64,000 bases of DNA from Burkholderiales bacterium Ga0077543 (GCA_001464055.1 LNET01000017.1:1-64000), one strand, 5' to 3'. Shown: positions 44,813 through 54,124, counted from the stretch's first letter. Numbers and translations are program-made. The notes: generated from the sequence alone by a model not told the origin.

Positions 44813-46149
44813 GCGCGGATGGCCCACATCTCGATGCTGAGGTTCGGGAACTCGTCGGACACGTGGATGCCGAAGCCACCCGAATTACCCATCTGCTGCC
44901 AGTGCGGGCTGCCACGGTCCAGCTCGAAATAGGCAGCGCTGGCCTGGAAGGGAATCTGCCGCGGCGCCACCGGCAAGGGCCGCACCCCGATGCCCGGCAG
45001 GGACACGTTGACGAGTTCGCGGATGTGTTCGACCGCGCCGATCTTGACCTTGTTCGGAAACACCCGGCGCAGCTGGTCGCCGGGCACGTCGGCCGACACC
45101 GCCAGCACGAACTGGCTGGTGCGCAGCAGATTGCGGTCGGACAGCGGGCCGACCCGGATGCCGAACTTCGGCTCCTGCAGAGGAATGGCCACGGCCGTGG
45201 TCTCGAGCACGGCCGACAGCGAACGCCGCAGGTCGGCCACCACGGGTGCAAAGCTGCGCTGCAGGTCGTCGTGCCGGTAGGCCGGGTAGACCGGCGCGCG
45301 CTTGTCGGGGGCGGTGAAGGTGGCCAGCTCGCCAGCCAACTGCACCAGTGCAGCGAACAGGCTTTCGGGGTGCACGTTGCCGGCGTCGGCCCAGTGCGCC
45401 ATCAGCGGTTGCCAGCGGTTGACGGTCTGCAGCAGCAGGAAGTCGGCGATGTCGGCCACACCCCGCGCGCCGGGCTGACCCAGACGCCCGGCCAGCACTT
45501 CGGCGCGCTGGCCCAGCATGCCCACCAGTTCGGCCGTCAGGTTGGCCAGCGAGCCCACCGCCGATATGCGCAGGCAGGGCGGGATGTAACGTTCGTCGAG
45601 CACGACGCGGCGGTCGGACTGCACTTCGACCACGCGCGCCAGCCCCAGCCGCGAAAAGCCAGCGAGTTCGCCGGTTTCGAGCAGGTAGCGCAGTCGCAGC
45701 CGGCCTACGGCCAGTTCGGCGGCGATGGTGCTTTCGGAATGGGTGTCGAAGGCGTCGAAGGAGCGCAGCAGGTAGCGCGCACGCGGGTCTTCCGGACCGC
45801 CCGCGGCCGAGGTGACTTCGGGGTTGCCGTCCTGGTGCAGGGCCAGGCCCAGGTAGATGACGGCGTTGCGGGTGCCTTCGGGCAGGTCCAGCGGCAGCGG
45901 CGCGTCGGCGCCCCCTGGAATCGAGAAGGGCGTGCCGTCCTCGAGCACGCCCGCAGCCGACGACAAGGCAAAGCGGCCGGCGGCCAGCAGGTCGCGGTCG
46001 ATCGACAGTTCCGTCAGGCCCCAGGGGTGCGGACGCAGGGGCGCGGCGCGTGCCTGCAATTGGCTGGCGGTGTGCCGGTCCTGCTGCTGGTAATGCTGGG
46101 CGCGCAGGAACATGCCTTCCTGCCAAACCACCTTGTCATGCCAGAACAT
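44809..46149 (-). CDS. tssK: T6SS baseplate protein TssK
   Basis: The 446-residue protein begins VVWQEGMFLRAQHYQQQD, the TssK signature, and continues with GLTELSIDRDLLAAGRFAL and the C-terminal LPGIGVRPLPVAPRQIPFQ. It joins the baseplate (TssEFG) to the TssLM membrane complex. It is cytosolic with no membrane segment. The stop overlaps the tssL start (ATGA). It follows the FHA gene by 45 bp, with no TssJ gene between them. Confidence 0.95.
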   Translation of the reverse strand: MFWHDKVVWQEGMFLRAQHYQQQDRHTASQLQARAAPLRPHPWGLTELSIDRDLLAAGRFALSSAAGVLEDGTPFSIPGGADAPLPLDLPEGTRNAVIYLGLALHQDGNPEVTSAAGGPEDPRARYLLRSFDAFDTHSESTIAAELAVGRLRLRYLLETGELAGFSRLGLARVVEVQSDRRVVLDERYIPPCLRISAVGSLANLTAELVGMLGQRAEVLAGRLGQPGARGVADIADFLLLQTVNRWQPLMAHWADAGNVHPESLFAALVQLAGELATFTAPDKRAPVYPAYRHDDLQRSFAPVVADLRRSLSAVLETTAVAIPLQEPKFGIRVGPLSDRNLLRTSQFVLAVSADVPGDQLRRVFPNKVKIGAVEHIRELVNVSLPGIGVRPLPVAPRQIPFQASAAYFELDRGSPHWQQMGNSGGFGIHVSDEFPNLSIEMWAIRA

Positions 46150-46194
46150 TCGGCTCCTTCATGTGCGTGTCACCAGCGCACTGGCGCTGGGTTT

Positions 46195-47595
46195 TCAAGG
46201 CTTCTTCATGTCGCTGGCGGCCTGCTCGTAGGCCCGGGCGAACGCCGTACCAAAGGCGCTTTCGAAATCGTCTTCGAACTGCTCGAGCAGCTTGGCATGG
46301 CGGCGCTTGTAGGCTTCCCAGAGGCGTTTTTCGCGGGCACCGGGCAGCAGCCCGCCACCACTGTCCTCAGACTCGAGTCTCTCCGGATCGAACTGCTGCA
46401 GCAAGGCCTTTGCTGCCGCCTGCGTGGCTGCCAGCGTGGCCACCTGATGCAGGGTGAGGTCGTCGATGGACTCGCGCACCGCGCGCACGGCCGAGGTGCG
46501 GGGGTCGAGCAGCGCAGCCAGCGCATATTCGTCACTGGCGGCGAACTTCAGCGGGTTGTTGTCGGTCTGGCGCAGCATCGTCTGCTCGATGCGGAATTCG
46601 CGCTTCACCTGGCCCCGCGCGATCAGCAGGGCGCGCATGCCGGAGACCACGGCGCGCAAAAGCGCACCGGCGTTGCGCAGTGCTGCTTCGGGGTCGGCCG
46701 CAGCGCGCGACACCAGTTCTGGCGCGAGTTCGCCACCGGCGAGCAAGGCCGCCAGCGAAGCCGCCGGGTCGCCAGGCGTGGCAGGCGCTGCCGGCACTGG
46801 CATGGCGGGGCGAACGGGCACCGGGGTCAGCGGCGCTGACTCTGAAGAGCCGAAGATCGCGGCAAACGGGTCGGATGCGGGCGCTGGTGCTGGTACGGGT
46901 GCGGGTGTTGCCTGGAAGGCCGCACGCGGCGCTTCAGACGTTGCGGGCACCGCCAGCGGCGGCGGCGGCACCGGCGGGGCTGCAGGTGGGGCGCCCACGG
47001 CATACCAGTCGGCGGGAATGATCGACTTGTCGGCTGGCGCGGCGACCACCGGAAAGAACGCGTCGCTGCTGGCGGCTGCATGATCCGGCAAGGTCGAGAC
47101 CGGAAGCGGCCCCGGCGTGGCCAGACCCGGCCGCGCACCGAAGCCGTAGCCGGCTTCCAGGGGCAGCGGATCGTCCAGGCCCGGCAGGCGTGCTGCCGAA
47201 AAACCCGGGCGTTCGATCTCGCCGAACGGGCTGATGACGGCCGGCGGCGGCACCGGGTCGCTGGGAACGAAGACCGCCTCGTCGACGCGCACCTCGATCT
47301 CGTAGTCGCCCAGGCGCAAGCGGTCGCCATCGCGCAGCGCCTGCGTCATCTCGCGTCCGATGGGGGCGCTGGCGAAATTGACGAAGGTGCCATTGCCCGA
47401 CAAATCACGCACCTGCCAGGCGCCGCCCAGGAAGGTCACGGTGCAATGCTTGCGCGACAGCGAACGCAGCGGGTCGGGCAGCGGCCAGTCGCATTCGGCG
47501 CCGCGTCCGATGGTGATTTCGCCGCCCGTCAGGCGACGGTGCTCGCCGGGCGCGGAACTCGGGCTTCTCAGGATGGTGAGCGTGAGCGTGGCCAT
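46195..47595 (-). CDS. tagH: T6SS-associated FHA-domain protein TagH
   Basis: The 466-residue protein has an N-terminal FHA domain with ITIGRGAECDWPLP, SLSRKHC and GNGTFVN (about residues 26-73), the phosphothreonine-binding site. A long Pro/Ala-rich linker follows (about 110-290), then a TagH C-terminal domain with FASSDEYALAALLDP and LWEAYKRRHAKLLEQFEDDFESAFG. In P. aeruginosa the equivalent Fha1 is phosphorylated by PpkA and triggers T6SS assembly. The kinase and phosphatase partners are encoded in this cluster. Confidence 0.9.
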   Translation of the reverse strand: MATLTLTILRSPSSAPGEHRRLTGGEITIGRGAECDWPLPDPLRSLSRKHCTVTFLGGAWQVRDLSGNGTFVNFASAPIGREMTQALRDGDRLRLGDYEIEVRVDEAVFVPSDPVPPPAVISPFGEIERPGFSAARLPGLDDPLPLEAGYGFGARPGLATPGPLPVSTLPDHAAASSDAFFPVVAAPADKSIIPADWYAVGAPPAAPPVPPPPLAVPATSEAPRAAFQATPAPVPAPAPASDPFAAIFGSSESAPLTPVPVRPAMPVPAAPATPGDPAASLAALLAGGELAPELVSRAAADPEAALRNAGALLRAVVSGMRALLIARGQVKREFRIEQTMLRQTDNNPLKFAASDEYALAALLDPRTSAVRAVRESIDDLTLHQVATLAATQAAAKALLQQFDPERLESEDSGGGLLPGAREKRLWEAYKRRHAKLLEQFEDDFESAFGTAFARAYEQAASDMKKP

Positions 47596-47667
47596 GGGTG
47601 CAGGACGGAGGTCTCAGCGCAGGAGTATCGCCGCTGCATCCGCAGCCCTGCACTGCAAAGTCGGCAT

Positions 47668-47967
47668 TCAGCCGCCAATCAGCACGGTCGGAAAGCCTAC
47701 GACGATGGTGCCACCGTGGCCGCAGGTGTCGCCCAGGCGAGCCGCCGGCAGGCTGCCTACCAGCACCGTGGCGCTGCCTTTGGCGATGACGTCGGGCGGA
47801 CCGACGCAGGTGCACATGTCGGTGGCCCGCGCCTGCGGCAAGGAACCCGTCATCACCGTGGGCAAGCCCTTGATGATGGGCCCGCCGACGTGGGGAATGG
47901 GCGGCACGCCTGGCGTTTGCATCGGGCACACGTGCATGTCGGACAGGCGGGCGGCAGGTTGACCCAT
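47668..47967 (-). CDS. PAAR-domain T6SS spike-tip protein
   Basis: The 99-residue protein has the PAAR repeat pattern: AARLSDMHVCP, GGPIIKGLPTVMTGS, ARATDMCTC and LPAARLGDTCGHGGTIVVG with Cys/His residues for zinc binding. It caps the VgrG trimer. No effector extension is fused to it. It ends the VgrG unit, 1 bp after the preceding gene's stop, and does not carry the twin-arginine or toxin domain seen in larger PAAR proteins. Confidence 0.93.
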   Translation of the reverse strand: MGQPAARLSDMHVCPMQTPGVPPIPHVGGPIIKGLPTVMTGSLPQARATDMCTCVGPPDVIAKGSATVLVGSLPAARLGDTCGHGGTIVVGFPTVLIGG

Positions 47968-47968
47968 T

Positions 47969-48559
47969 TCAGCTCTCCTCCAGCGGGATGCGGCCGGCGC
48001 CGCCGTTGGCTATGTCGACGGCGGCTTCGAGGAAACGGCCGAGCCGCGCGGGGGATCGCTCGGGCCGGCCACGCACCGAGGCCAGCACGATGGCGCCGCT
48101 GACAGCCAGCCCCGTCAGGTGATCGCCCGGCGGCACGACCGGCTGACCGGCGGGCGCCATGCTGCCGCCGCTCCAGAAGGCGCCGGTGGCGGCCCAGGCC
48201 TCCGGGCTGCGGAACTCGGTTTTTTCGGCGGCACTCCAGGCGGCACGACGCAGCCCGTCGTCGGCCGGCTTGCGCACCCAGGCTTCTGCCGCGAGGCGGG
48301 CGTTGCCGTCGGCTGCCGACAGGCCGGGGTCGGGCACCGCGGCCGCGCACATGCAGGCCCACCAGACGGCTTCGCGCTTGGGCAGGGCGTGGGCGCACAG
48401 GCGGGCTGCTTCGTTCAGCAGGCCCTTGGCCTGCAGCAGGGCCAGCGCTTGCGCAGCGGTCTGGGCGCTGGCCAGCAGGGCCGCGGCCGCGGGCTCGAGT
48501 TCGAGCCTGGGCAGCAGGGGCGCCAGCGGAGTGGCGAGTTTGGGCAGCGGGTTGGTCAC
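47969..48559 (-). CDS. Unknown T6SS-associated protein between vgrG and PAAR
   Basis: The reading frame is open upstream to 48775, but that part overlaps vgrG and is His/Gly-rich shadow sequence. The likely starts are GTG at 48559 (196 aa, used here) or TTG at 48565, which overlaps the vgrG stop. The protein is Ala/Leu-rich and helical, with EAVWWACMCAAAVPDPG about residues 75-91 and GNARLAAEAWVRKP, then a small C-terminal domain. It may belong to an uncharacterised family seen with VgrG and PAAR genes; I cannot name it surely. It may be an adaptor loading an effector, or an effector. Its position inside the VgrG-PAAR unit supports delivery. Confidence 0.65.
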   Translation of the reverse strand: MTNPLPKLATPLAPLLPRLELEPAAAALLASAQTAAQALALLQAKGLLNEAARLCAHALPKREAVWWACMCAAAVPDPGLSAADGNARLAAEAWVRKPADDGLRRAAWSAAEKTEFRSPEAWAATGAFWSGGSMAPAGQPVVPPGDHLTGLAVSGAIVLASVRGRPERSPARLGRFLEAAVDIANGGAGRIPLEES

Positions 48560-48561
48560 GG

Positions 48562-50523
48562 TCAATTGATCATCACCAAGCCGCCCTTGAGAGTCATCAT
48601 GGCCTGGGCTTCTTCCTTGATGAGGGCGCCTTTGGTGGAGTGCAGGGCCTGGGCTTCCTCGGTGATCGTGGTGCCCTTGATCGTGATGCCCGACTGGCTG
48701 AGCTCGATGGTGCTCTGGCCCACCTTCAAGGTGATCTTCTGCATGGCTTCCATGGTGATGCTGCCCATGTCGCACTTCACCGTGACGTCGCCCATCTTGA
48801 TGATGTGGGCCTCATTACCCTGCTCGATGGTCTTGGTGTCGTTGCCGGTCTTGACCGTGGCGGTTCGGTGACCCTGTTCGACCGTCAGCGTGTCGTCGGC
48901 TTCCTTGACGGTGACCGTGCGCGCGTTCTTGATGATCTCGATCTGGTCGTGATCGATGGTGCGTTTTTCGTCGTTCTCGACTTCGACGGTGAGGTCCTTC
49001 TGCGCATGCAGCAAGACCTCCTCGTGGTCCTTCTTGTCCTCGAAGCGGAAGACGTTGGCGTCTTCCGCGCTGTCGGACTTGTAGCTGCGCGTCATGATGC
49101 CGCTTTGTGCCCGGTTCGTGCCGGGCAGGAAGGGCGGCTTGGCGTCCTTGCCGTAGACCGAGCCGACGACGACCGGGCGGTCGGGGTCGCCGTCCAGGAA
49201 GGCCACCAGCACTTCGTCGCCCATGCGCGGCAGGAACCAGGTACCGCCCCAGGCGCCGGCAGCCGCCTGTGCCACGCGCACCCAGCATGACGAAGCATCG
49301 GTCGTCACGCCCGCATGGTCCCATCGGAACTTGATCTTGATGCGGCCGAACTCGTCGACGTGGATCTTTTCGCCCGAAGGGCCGGTGACGGTGGCCGAAT
49401 ACATGCCGGCCATGACCGGCCGGGCGTGCCGCGGCTGGGGCATCCAGGTGCGGCTGGCCAAGGCCAGACGCAGGGAATTGCCATAGCTCTCGGTGCCACC
49501 AGCGCCCGAACTCAGGCTCGAGAAATCTTCGGCGCGGTGATCCACCGCGGTGATGACGTACATGGCACTCTGCGAGCTGTCGTCTTCAGCCCGGACCTCG
49601 ACCGAGGTGCGCAGACCCGCGGCAAAGCGCGGGTCGATGCCGGCTGCGGTGAACTCCTCGGAAGCCGTCTCACGTTCGCCCATGGCCACGGCGGCGTTGT
49701 CCACGCCGGGGCGCGTGGCCATGCCACCGGGCCAGTGGAAAACCTTGCCAGGCGCCCACATCGCCGGTTCGTCGGCGTAGGCGCGCGTGCTGCTGTCCCT
49801 GGTCAGCACGACCGAGGGCTGGCTGCGTTCGCCGTCCATGTCCTGCAGGTTCACGGCCGCCGACCGGGCGTGGTGGGCAGACGCCCAATGGCTCAATTCG
49901 TCGAAATGCGTCGTTTCATCCTTGGCCACGACGCTGGCCACTTCGAAGGTCGGGAAACCGGGCGCCGTGGCGCTGACATGCATGCGGTGTTCACCGTCGG
50001 TATGGCTGAAGTAGAAGGTCACCCCGTGCTCTTCGAGCAGGCGCGAGATGAATTGCAGGTCGGTCTCGTTGAACTGGGTGCAATAGTCCATCGGCGACAG
50101 GGTGGGCAGGATGCCGCGCGTCGGCGCGGGCAAGGAATGCTCCGCCATCACGGCATCCACGATGTCCATCACCGTCTTCTGCTGGAAGATGCGGCAGTTC
50201 TGCCTCAGGCCCAGCCGCCACAAGCCCGGTACGGCCACCAGACGGTAGGCCATCAGGCCACCCGGTCCGGGACCGATGCGTTCGAACTCGCTCACCAGGC
50301 CGTGGAAACATCGTTTCTTGAACCCGCCGCCCATGCGCTGATTCACCGACACCATGATCGGCAGGGTGAGGAGGTCCCTGGGCTTGATGTGGCCGCTCGG
50401 AGACAACACTTCGACGTCGATGCGGTAGGGCAGCCCCAATTGCTCGGTCACCGCCAGGCGGGTTGCAGTCAAGGCGCCTTCAGCCAGAGGCGAGGTGATT
50501 TGCAGGAGTCTTGGAAGTTCCAT
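48562..50523 (-). CDS. vgrG: T6SS spike protein VgrG (TssI)
   Basis: The 653-residue protein has the gp27-like start LLQITSPLAEGALTATRL and the gp44/gp5 OB-fold segment GRIKIKFRWDH. The C-terminal repeated beta-strand needle (VTVKEADDTLTVEQGHR and KTGNDTKTIEQGNEAHI) ends at GLVMIN. There is no extra catalytic domain beyond the needle, so effectors must be separate. Upstream hcp is followed by a hairpin terminator. Downstream an unknown protein and PAAR follow in one unit. Confidence 0.95.
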   Translation of the reverse strand: MELPRLLQITSPLAEGALTATRLAVTEQLGLPYRIDVEVLSPSGHIKPRDLLTLPIMVSVNQRMGGGFKKRCFHGLVSEFERIGPGPGGLMAYRLVAVPGLWRLGLRQNCRIFQQKTVMDIVDAVMAEHSLPAPTRGILPTLSPMDYCTQFNETDLQFISRLLEEHGVTFYFSHTDGEHRMHVSATAPGFPTFEVASVVAKDETTHFDELSHWASAHHARSAAVNLQDMDGERSQPSVVLTRDSSTRAYADEPAMWAPGKVFHWPGGMATRPGVDNAAVAMGERETASEEFTAAGIDPRFAAGLRTSVEVRAEDDSSQSAMYVITAVDHRAEDFSSLSSGAGGTESYGNSLRLALASRTWMPQPRHARPVMAGMYSATVTGPSGEKIHVDEFGRIKIKFRWDHAGVTTDASSCWVRVAQAAAGAWGGTWFLPRMGDEVLVAFLDGDPDRPVVVGSVYGKDAKPPFLPGTNRAQSGIMTRSYKSDSAEDANVFRFEDKKDHEEVLLHAQKDLTVEVENDEKRTIDHDQIEIIKNARTVTVKEADDTLTVEQGHRTATVKTGNDTKTIEQGNEAHIIKMGDVTVKCDMGSITMEAMQKITLKVGQSTIELSQSGITIKGTTITEEAQALHSTKGALIKEEAQAMMTLKGGLVMIN

Positions 50524-50614
50524 GCCTTTTGTGGCCTCGCGCGACTGAACAGGTCTGTCGACGCCCGCGTGACGCCCAGAAGAGGCCAGGGAGCAGCCAA
50601 CGTCGAAACAGAGG

Positions 50615-50644
50615 CGCCAGCCCGGCCCCAGGGCCGCGCTGGCG
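50615..50644 (-). terminator. Strong hairpin after hcp
   Basis: A 30-nt hairpin on the minus strand has a 7-bp outer stem CGCCAGC / GCTGGCG, one mismatch, a 5-bp inner stem CGGCC / GGCCG and a 4-nt loop. It lies in the 184-bp gap between hcp (stop at 50708) and vgrG (start at 50523). It is followed by a partly T-rich stretch, so hcp may be expressed more strongly than the genes after it. Confidence 0.65.
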
Positions 50645-50707
50645 TTGAAAGGGGAAAGCCTCGACCGCTGCGCGCAACTCGGGGCTGCGCCCAGCCGGCC
50701 GACGGCG

Positions 50708-51187
50708 TCAGCCTTCCTTGGCCGTCGTCAGATCGTAAATGTAGTGACCGGTGGTCTCGGGACTCAGTTCGTCGTTGACCTTGATGTACTCGCTGTCGAA
50801 CTTGGTGAAGTTCAGCGAGAGGCTTTCCGAAGGACGGTCGCCGCCACTGCTGATGCTGTACCCGCTGACCATGGTGCCGCTCAGGATGTACTTCTGGAAT
50901 GCCTGGTGCGTGCCAGGACCGTCGGTGCGGGTGATGTCGATCTTGACATCGACGCCCTCGCCGCCGATGGCCTCCTTCAGCGCCATCGGCGAGAAGGCGT
51001 CCATGGTCTTGGTCACGGTGATTTCCGACACGCTCGGCGCACTGGCCTCACGCTTGGACGCGCCGCCCACGCCCGCGCTGATGCCACGTCCGATACCCCA
51101 CTGCATCGAAGTCAATTCGATCCAGCCGGCGTACCCTTCTGCAGTGACCTCGCCCGCGAGATCACCATACTTCATAAAAATTGCCAT
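50708..51187 (-). CDS. hcp: T6SS tube protein Hcp
   Basis: The 159-residue protein shows Hcp features: DLAGEVTAEGYAGWIELTSMQWGIGR at the start, then SEITVTKTMDAFSP and a C-terminal IKVNDELSPETTGHYIYDL. It forms the hexameric inner tube. It lies 66 bp after clpV and is followed by a strong terminator hairpin, so it is likely highly expressed as the distal gene of the clpV-hcp unit. Confidence 0.95.
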   Translation of the reverse strand: MAIFMKYGDLAGEVTAEGYAGWIELTSMQWGIGRGISAGVGGASKREASAPSVSEITVTKTMDAFSPMALKEAIGGEGVDVKIDITRTDGPGTHQAFQKYILSGTMVSGYSISSGGDRPSESLSLNFTKFDSEYIKVNDELSPETTGHYIYDLTTAKEG

Positions 51188-51253
51188 GATCGCCTCAACC
51201 TTTCAAATTTACCGAGATGTCCCCGCTCATCACATGCTCGGCCGCGGGGACGT

Positions 51254-53932
51254 TCAACCGAGGTCGTACCGGAAAGCTCCAGTCGACGGATCCATGCCCA
51301 CCTGCACCCGACTGACCGTGGACCCTGAGGCCAGTCGCGCCAGCAGCTGCGCCGACAATTCGGGCAGCAGCGAGCGGCTGAGAATGTTGTCGATGTTGCG
51401 GGCGCCCGACTCGACTTCCTTGCAGCGCGCGACGATGGCGTCGGGCACGGCGTCGTCGAAGGTGAAGGGTGTGCCGTAGGTTTCCAGCACCCGCTTGCCG
51501 ATGCTGCGCAGCTTCAGCAGACAGATCTTCTTCAGGATCTCGTCACGCAGAGGGTAGTAGATGACGACATTGCAGCGGCCCAGGAAAGCGGGCTTGAAGA
51601 CCTTCAGCAGGTCGGGCTGCAGGGCGTCGCGCAACTGCTCGGGCTCGGGCACCAGGTCGGGGTCGGAACAGAGCTTGGCAATGGTGTCGGTGCCGGCATT
51701 GCTGGTCATGATGATGACGCAGTTGCGGAAGTCGATGTCGCGGCCTTCGCCGTCCTTCATCTGGCCCTTGTCGAAGACTTGATAGAAGACGTCCTGCACG
51801 CCAGGGTGGGCCTTTTCCATCTCGTCGAGCAACACCACGCTGTAGGGACGGCGGCGCACGGCCTCGGTCAGCACCCCGCCTTCGCCGTAACCCACGTAAC
51901 CGGGCGGCGAGCCCATCAGCAGCGAGACCTTGTGTTCTTCCTTGAACTCGCTCATGTTGATGACGGTGAGGTTTTGCTCACCGCCATACAGCAGTTCGGC
52001 GACGGCCAACGCGGTTTCCGTCTTGCCCACGCCCGAAGTGCCGGCCATCATGAACACGCCGATGGGCTTGCGCGGGTCGGTCAGGCCGGCGCGGCTGGTG
52101 CGGATGGCCTGGGCAATGGCGTCGAGTGCGTGGTCCTGGCCCACCACCCGCTCCATCAGCTTGTCCTGCAAGGCCAGCACGGTCTTGATCTCGTCGGACA
52201 CCATGCGGCCCACGGGAATGCCGGTCCAGGTGGCCACCACTTCGGCCACCGCCTGGCCGTCGACGACCGGGTGCACCAGGGGTTCTTCGCCCTGCAGCTC
52301 GCGCAGGCTGCCCATGGCGCCAGCCAGTTCGCGCTGGAGTGTTTCGAGCTCTTCGACAGGGCTGCCGGCGCCTTCGGGCAGCAGGTTCACCGAAGCCGCC
52401 TCGGCGCGCAGGCGCAGGTCGCGGATGCGAGCCACGATTTCCTTTTCCTGGTTCCACTGCGACGTCAGGGCGTCGAGTTCGGCCTGGGCCTGGGCCTGGT
52501 CGGCCAGCAGCGCGGCGCGGCGCTTGGCGTGGTCGGTGCCGGTGGCGCTTTCGCGGCCGATGGCGGCGATCTCGGTGGCGATGAGGGCAATGCGCCGGCT
52601 GCGGTCTTCCACCGGGGCAGGCACCGCCGCCTGGCTCATGGCCACACGGGCGCAGGCGGTGTCGAGCAGCGACACACCCTTGTCGGGCAGCTGCCGTGAA
52701 GGGATGAAACGCGCCGACAGCTTCACCGCGTCTTCGACGGCTTCGTCGAGGATGCGCACGCCGTGGTGCTTCTCCAGCGTGGCCACCAGGCCGCGCAGCA
52801 TGGCCGCGGCCAGCGGCTCGGAAGGCTCGTCGACCTTGACGACCTGGAAGCGGCGGGTGAGCGCGGCGTCCTTCTCGAAGTACTTCTTGTATTCGGCCCA
52901 GGTGGTGGCAGCCACGCAGCGCAGTTCGCCGCGGGCCAGTGCCGGCTTGAGCAGGTTGGCCGCGTCGTTCTGGCCCGCCTGCCCGCCCGCGCCGATGAGG
53001 GTATGGGCCTCGTCGATGAACATCACGATGGGCGTGGGCGAGGCCTTGACGGTGTCGATGACGCCCTTCAGGCGGTTTTCGAATTCCCCCTTCACGCCAG
53101 CACCGGCCTGCAGCAGGCCCAGGTCCAGCGACATCAGCTTCACGCCCTTGAGCGCATCGGGCACGTCGCCGGCGGCGATGCGCAGGGCCAGGCCTTCGAC
53201 GACGGCGGTCTTGCCGACGCCGGGTTCGCCAGTGAGGATGGGGTTGTTCTGGCGCCGCCGGGTGAGGATGTCGACCATCTGGCGGATCTCGGCGTCACGC
53301 CCCAGGATGGGGTCGATCTTGCCGGCGTGCGCCTGGGCCGTGAGGTCGGTGCAGAACTGGTCCAGCGGGCCACCACCGCGCGGGGCCTGCCCGGTGCCTG
53401 CGGCCGCCGCGCCGCCAGCCGCCGCGGCGCTGTCGGCCGAGGCCACGGCAGCGGCTTCTTCACTGCCCGCAGCCAGTTCTGCCAGGTTGCCACGAACGCC
53501 CGCGGCGGGCACGGCGGTGAGCGTCGGGCAGCTTTCGCGCACGGTGCGCGACAAGGCTTCGTCGGCCAGCAAGGCGGCCAGCAGATGACCGCTGCGGATG
53601 CGCGTGGAACCGCCCTCGAGCGAGGCGATGATCCAGGCTTCGCGCATCCAGGTGACGATGTCGGGCGACAACGCCGGCGGCCTGGCATTGCCGGTGCGCA
53701 GGCGGTCCAGGGCGCGTGTCAGCTCGGTGGCGACCTGTCCGGCGTCGACGCCCTGCTTGCGCAGGATCGTGGCGATGTCGCTGCCCGAAAGTTCGACCAG
53801 CTTGAGCAGCACATGCTCGATCTCGACGTTGTAGTGGCTGCGCGAAAGCGTGAGCCCTGCAGCTGCCTCGAGTTGGCGCCGACTGGTTTCGGTGAGTCTG
53901 CCCACCAGCGACTTCAGATCTACTGCCACCAT
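51254..53932 (-). CDS. clpV: T6SS ATPase ClpV (TssH)
   Basis: The frame is open to 54499, but the ATG at 53932 gives the TssH start MVAVDLKSLVGRLTETSRRQLEAAA and 892 residues; GGAG lies 10 bp upstream. The ClpV N-domain is followed by two AAA+ modules with Walker A motifs GEPGVGKT (235-242) and, later, GTSGVGKT, plus Walker B segments MFIDEAH and VVLLDEMEKAH. It disassembles the contracted TssBC sheath. It starts the left arm and is divergent from tssA. Confidence 0.95.
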   Translation of the reverse strand: MVAVDLKSLVGRLTETSRRQLEAAAGLTLSRSHYNVEIEHVLLKLVELSGSDIATILRKQGVDAGQVATELTRALDRLRTGNARPPALSPDIVTWMREAWIIASLEGGSTRIRSGHLLAALLADEALSRTVRESCPTLTAVPAAGVRGNLAELAAGSEEAAAVASADSAAAAGGAAAAGTGQAPRGGGPLDQFCTDLTAQAHAGKIDPILGRDAEIRQMVDILTRRRQNNPILTGEPGVGKTAVVEGLALRIAAGDVPDALKGVKLMSLDLGLLQAGAGVKGEFENRLKGVIDTVKASPTPIVMFIDEAHTLIGAGGQAGQNDAANLLKPALARGELRCVAATTWAEYKKYFEKDAALTRRFQVVKVDEPSEPLAAAMLRGLVATLEKHHGVRILDEAVEDAVKLSARFIPSRQLPDKGVSLLDTACARVAMSQAAVPAPVEDRSRRIALIATEIAAIGRESATGTDHAKRRAALLADQAQAQAELDALTSQWNQEKEIVARIRDLRLRAEAASVNLLPEGAGSPVEELETLQRELAGAMGSLRELQGEEPLVHPVVDGQAVAEVVATWTGIPVGRMVSDEIKTVLALQDKLMERVVGQDHALDAIAQAIRTSRAGLTDPRKPIGVFMMAGTSGVGKTETALAVAELLYGGEQNLTVINMSEFKEEHKVSLLMGSPPGYVGYGEGGVLTEAVRRRPYSVVLLDEMEKAHPGVQDVFYQVFDKGQMKDGEGRDIDFRNCVIIMTSNAGTDTIAKLCSDPDLVPEPEQLRDALQPDLLKVFKPAFLGRCNVVIYYPLRDEILKKICLLKLRSIGKRVLETYGTPFTFDDAVPDAIVARCKEVESGARNIDNILSRSLLPELSAQLLARLASGSTVSRVQVGMDPSTGAFRYDLG

Positions 53933-54124
53933 GTGCAAATTGCTCCGGATTTGCTGGCCAAAATGCTGGCGACAAGATTTGCGCCGTTGTGTAAGCGACG
54001 TTATCGGATAGCCTCCTGACTGTCTAGCAATCACATCACAGGCCCGATGTGACTTCTGACGTTGACTGGATGGGGAAACCCCGATCGACTGAAGTAGATG
54101 GCACCTCAGTAATTTGGAGCGACG
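53933..54124. promoter_or_regulatory. Divergent clpV/tssA promoter region
   Basis: This 192-bp gap is the only control region common to the two divergent T6SS arms. It contains the inverted repeat listed separately and a small palindrome GGGGAAACCCC at 54072-54082. TGGCAC at 54099-54104 resembles a sigma-54 -24 element but lacks a -12 partner. No clear -35/-10 pair was read for either direction. Confidence 0.55.
54031..54052. promoter_or_regulatory. Perfect inverted repeat in the T6SS divergent promoter
   Basis: TCACATC and GATGTGA form a perfect 7-bp inverted repeat with an 8-bp spacer. The position between the two divergent arms suggests an operator for a dimeric regulator. The regulator is not identified; no regulator gene sits beside it. 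Confidence 0.45.

Noticed and set aside
54099..54104. TGGCAC as a sigma-54 -24 element for tssA
   Set aside because: No -12 match follows and it is only about 20 bp from the ATG.
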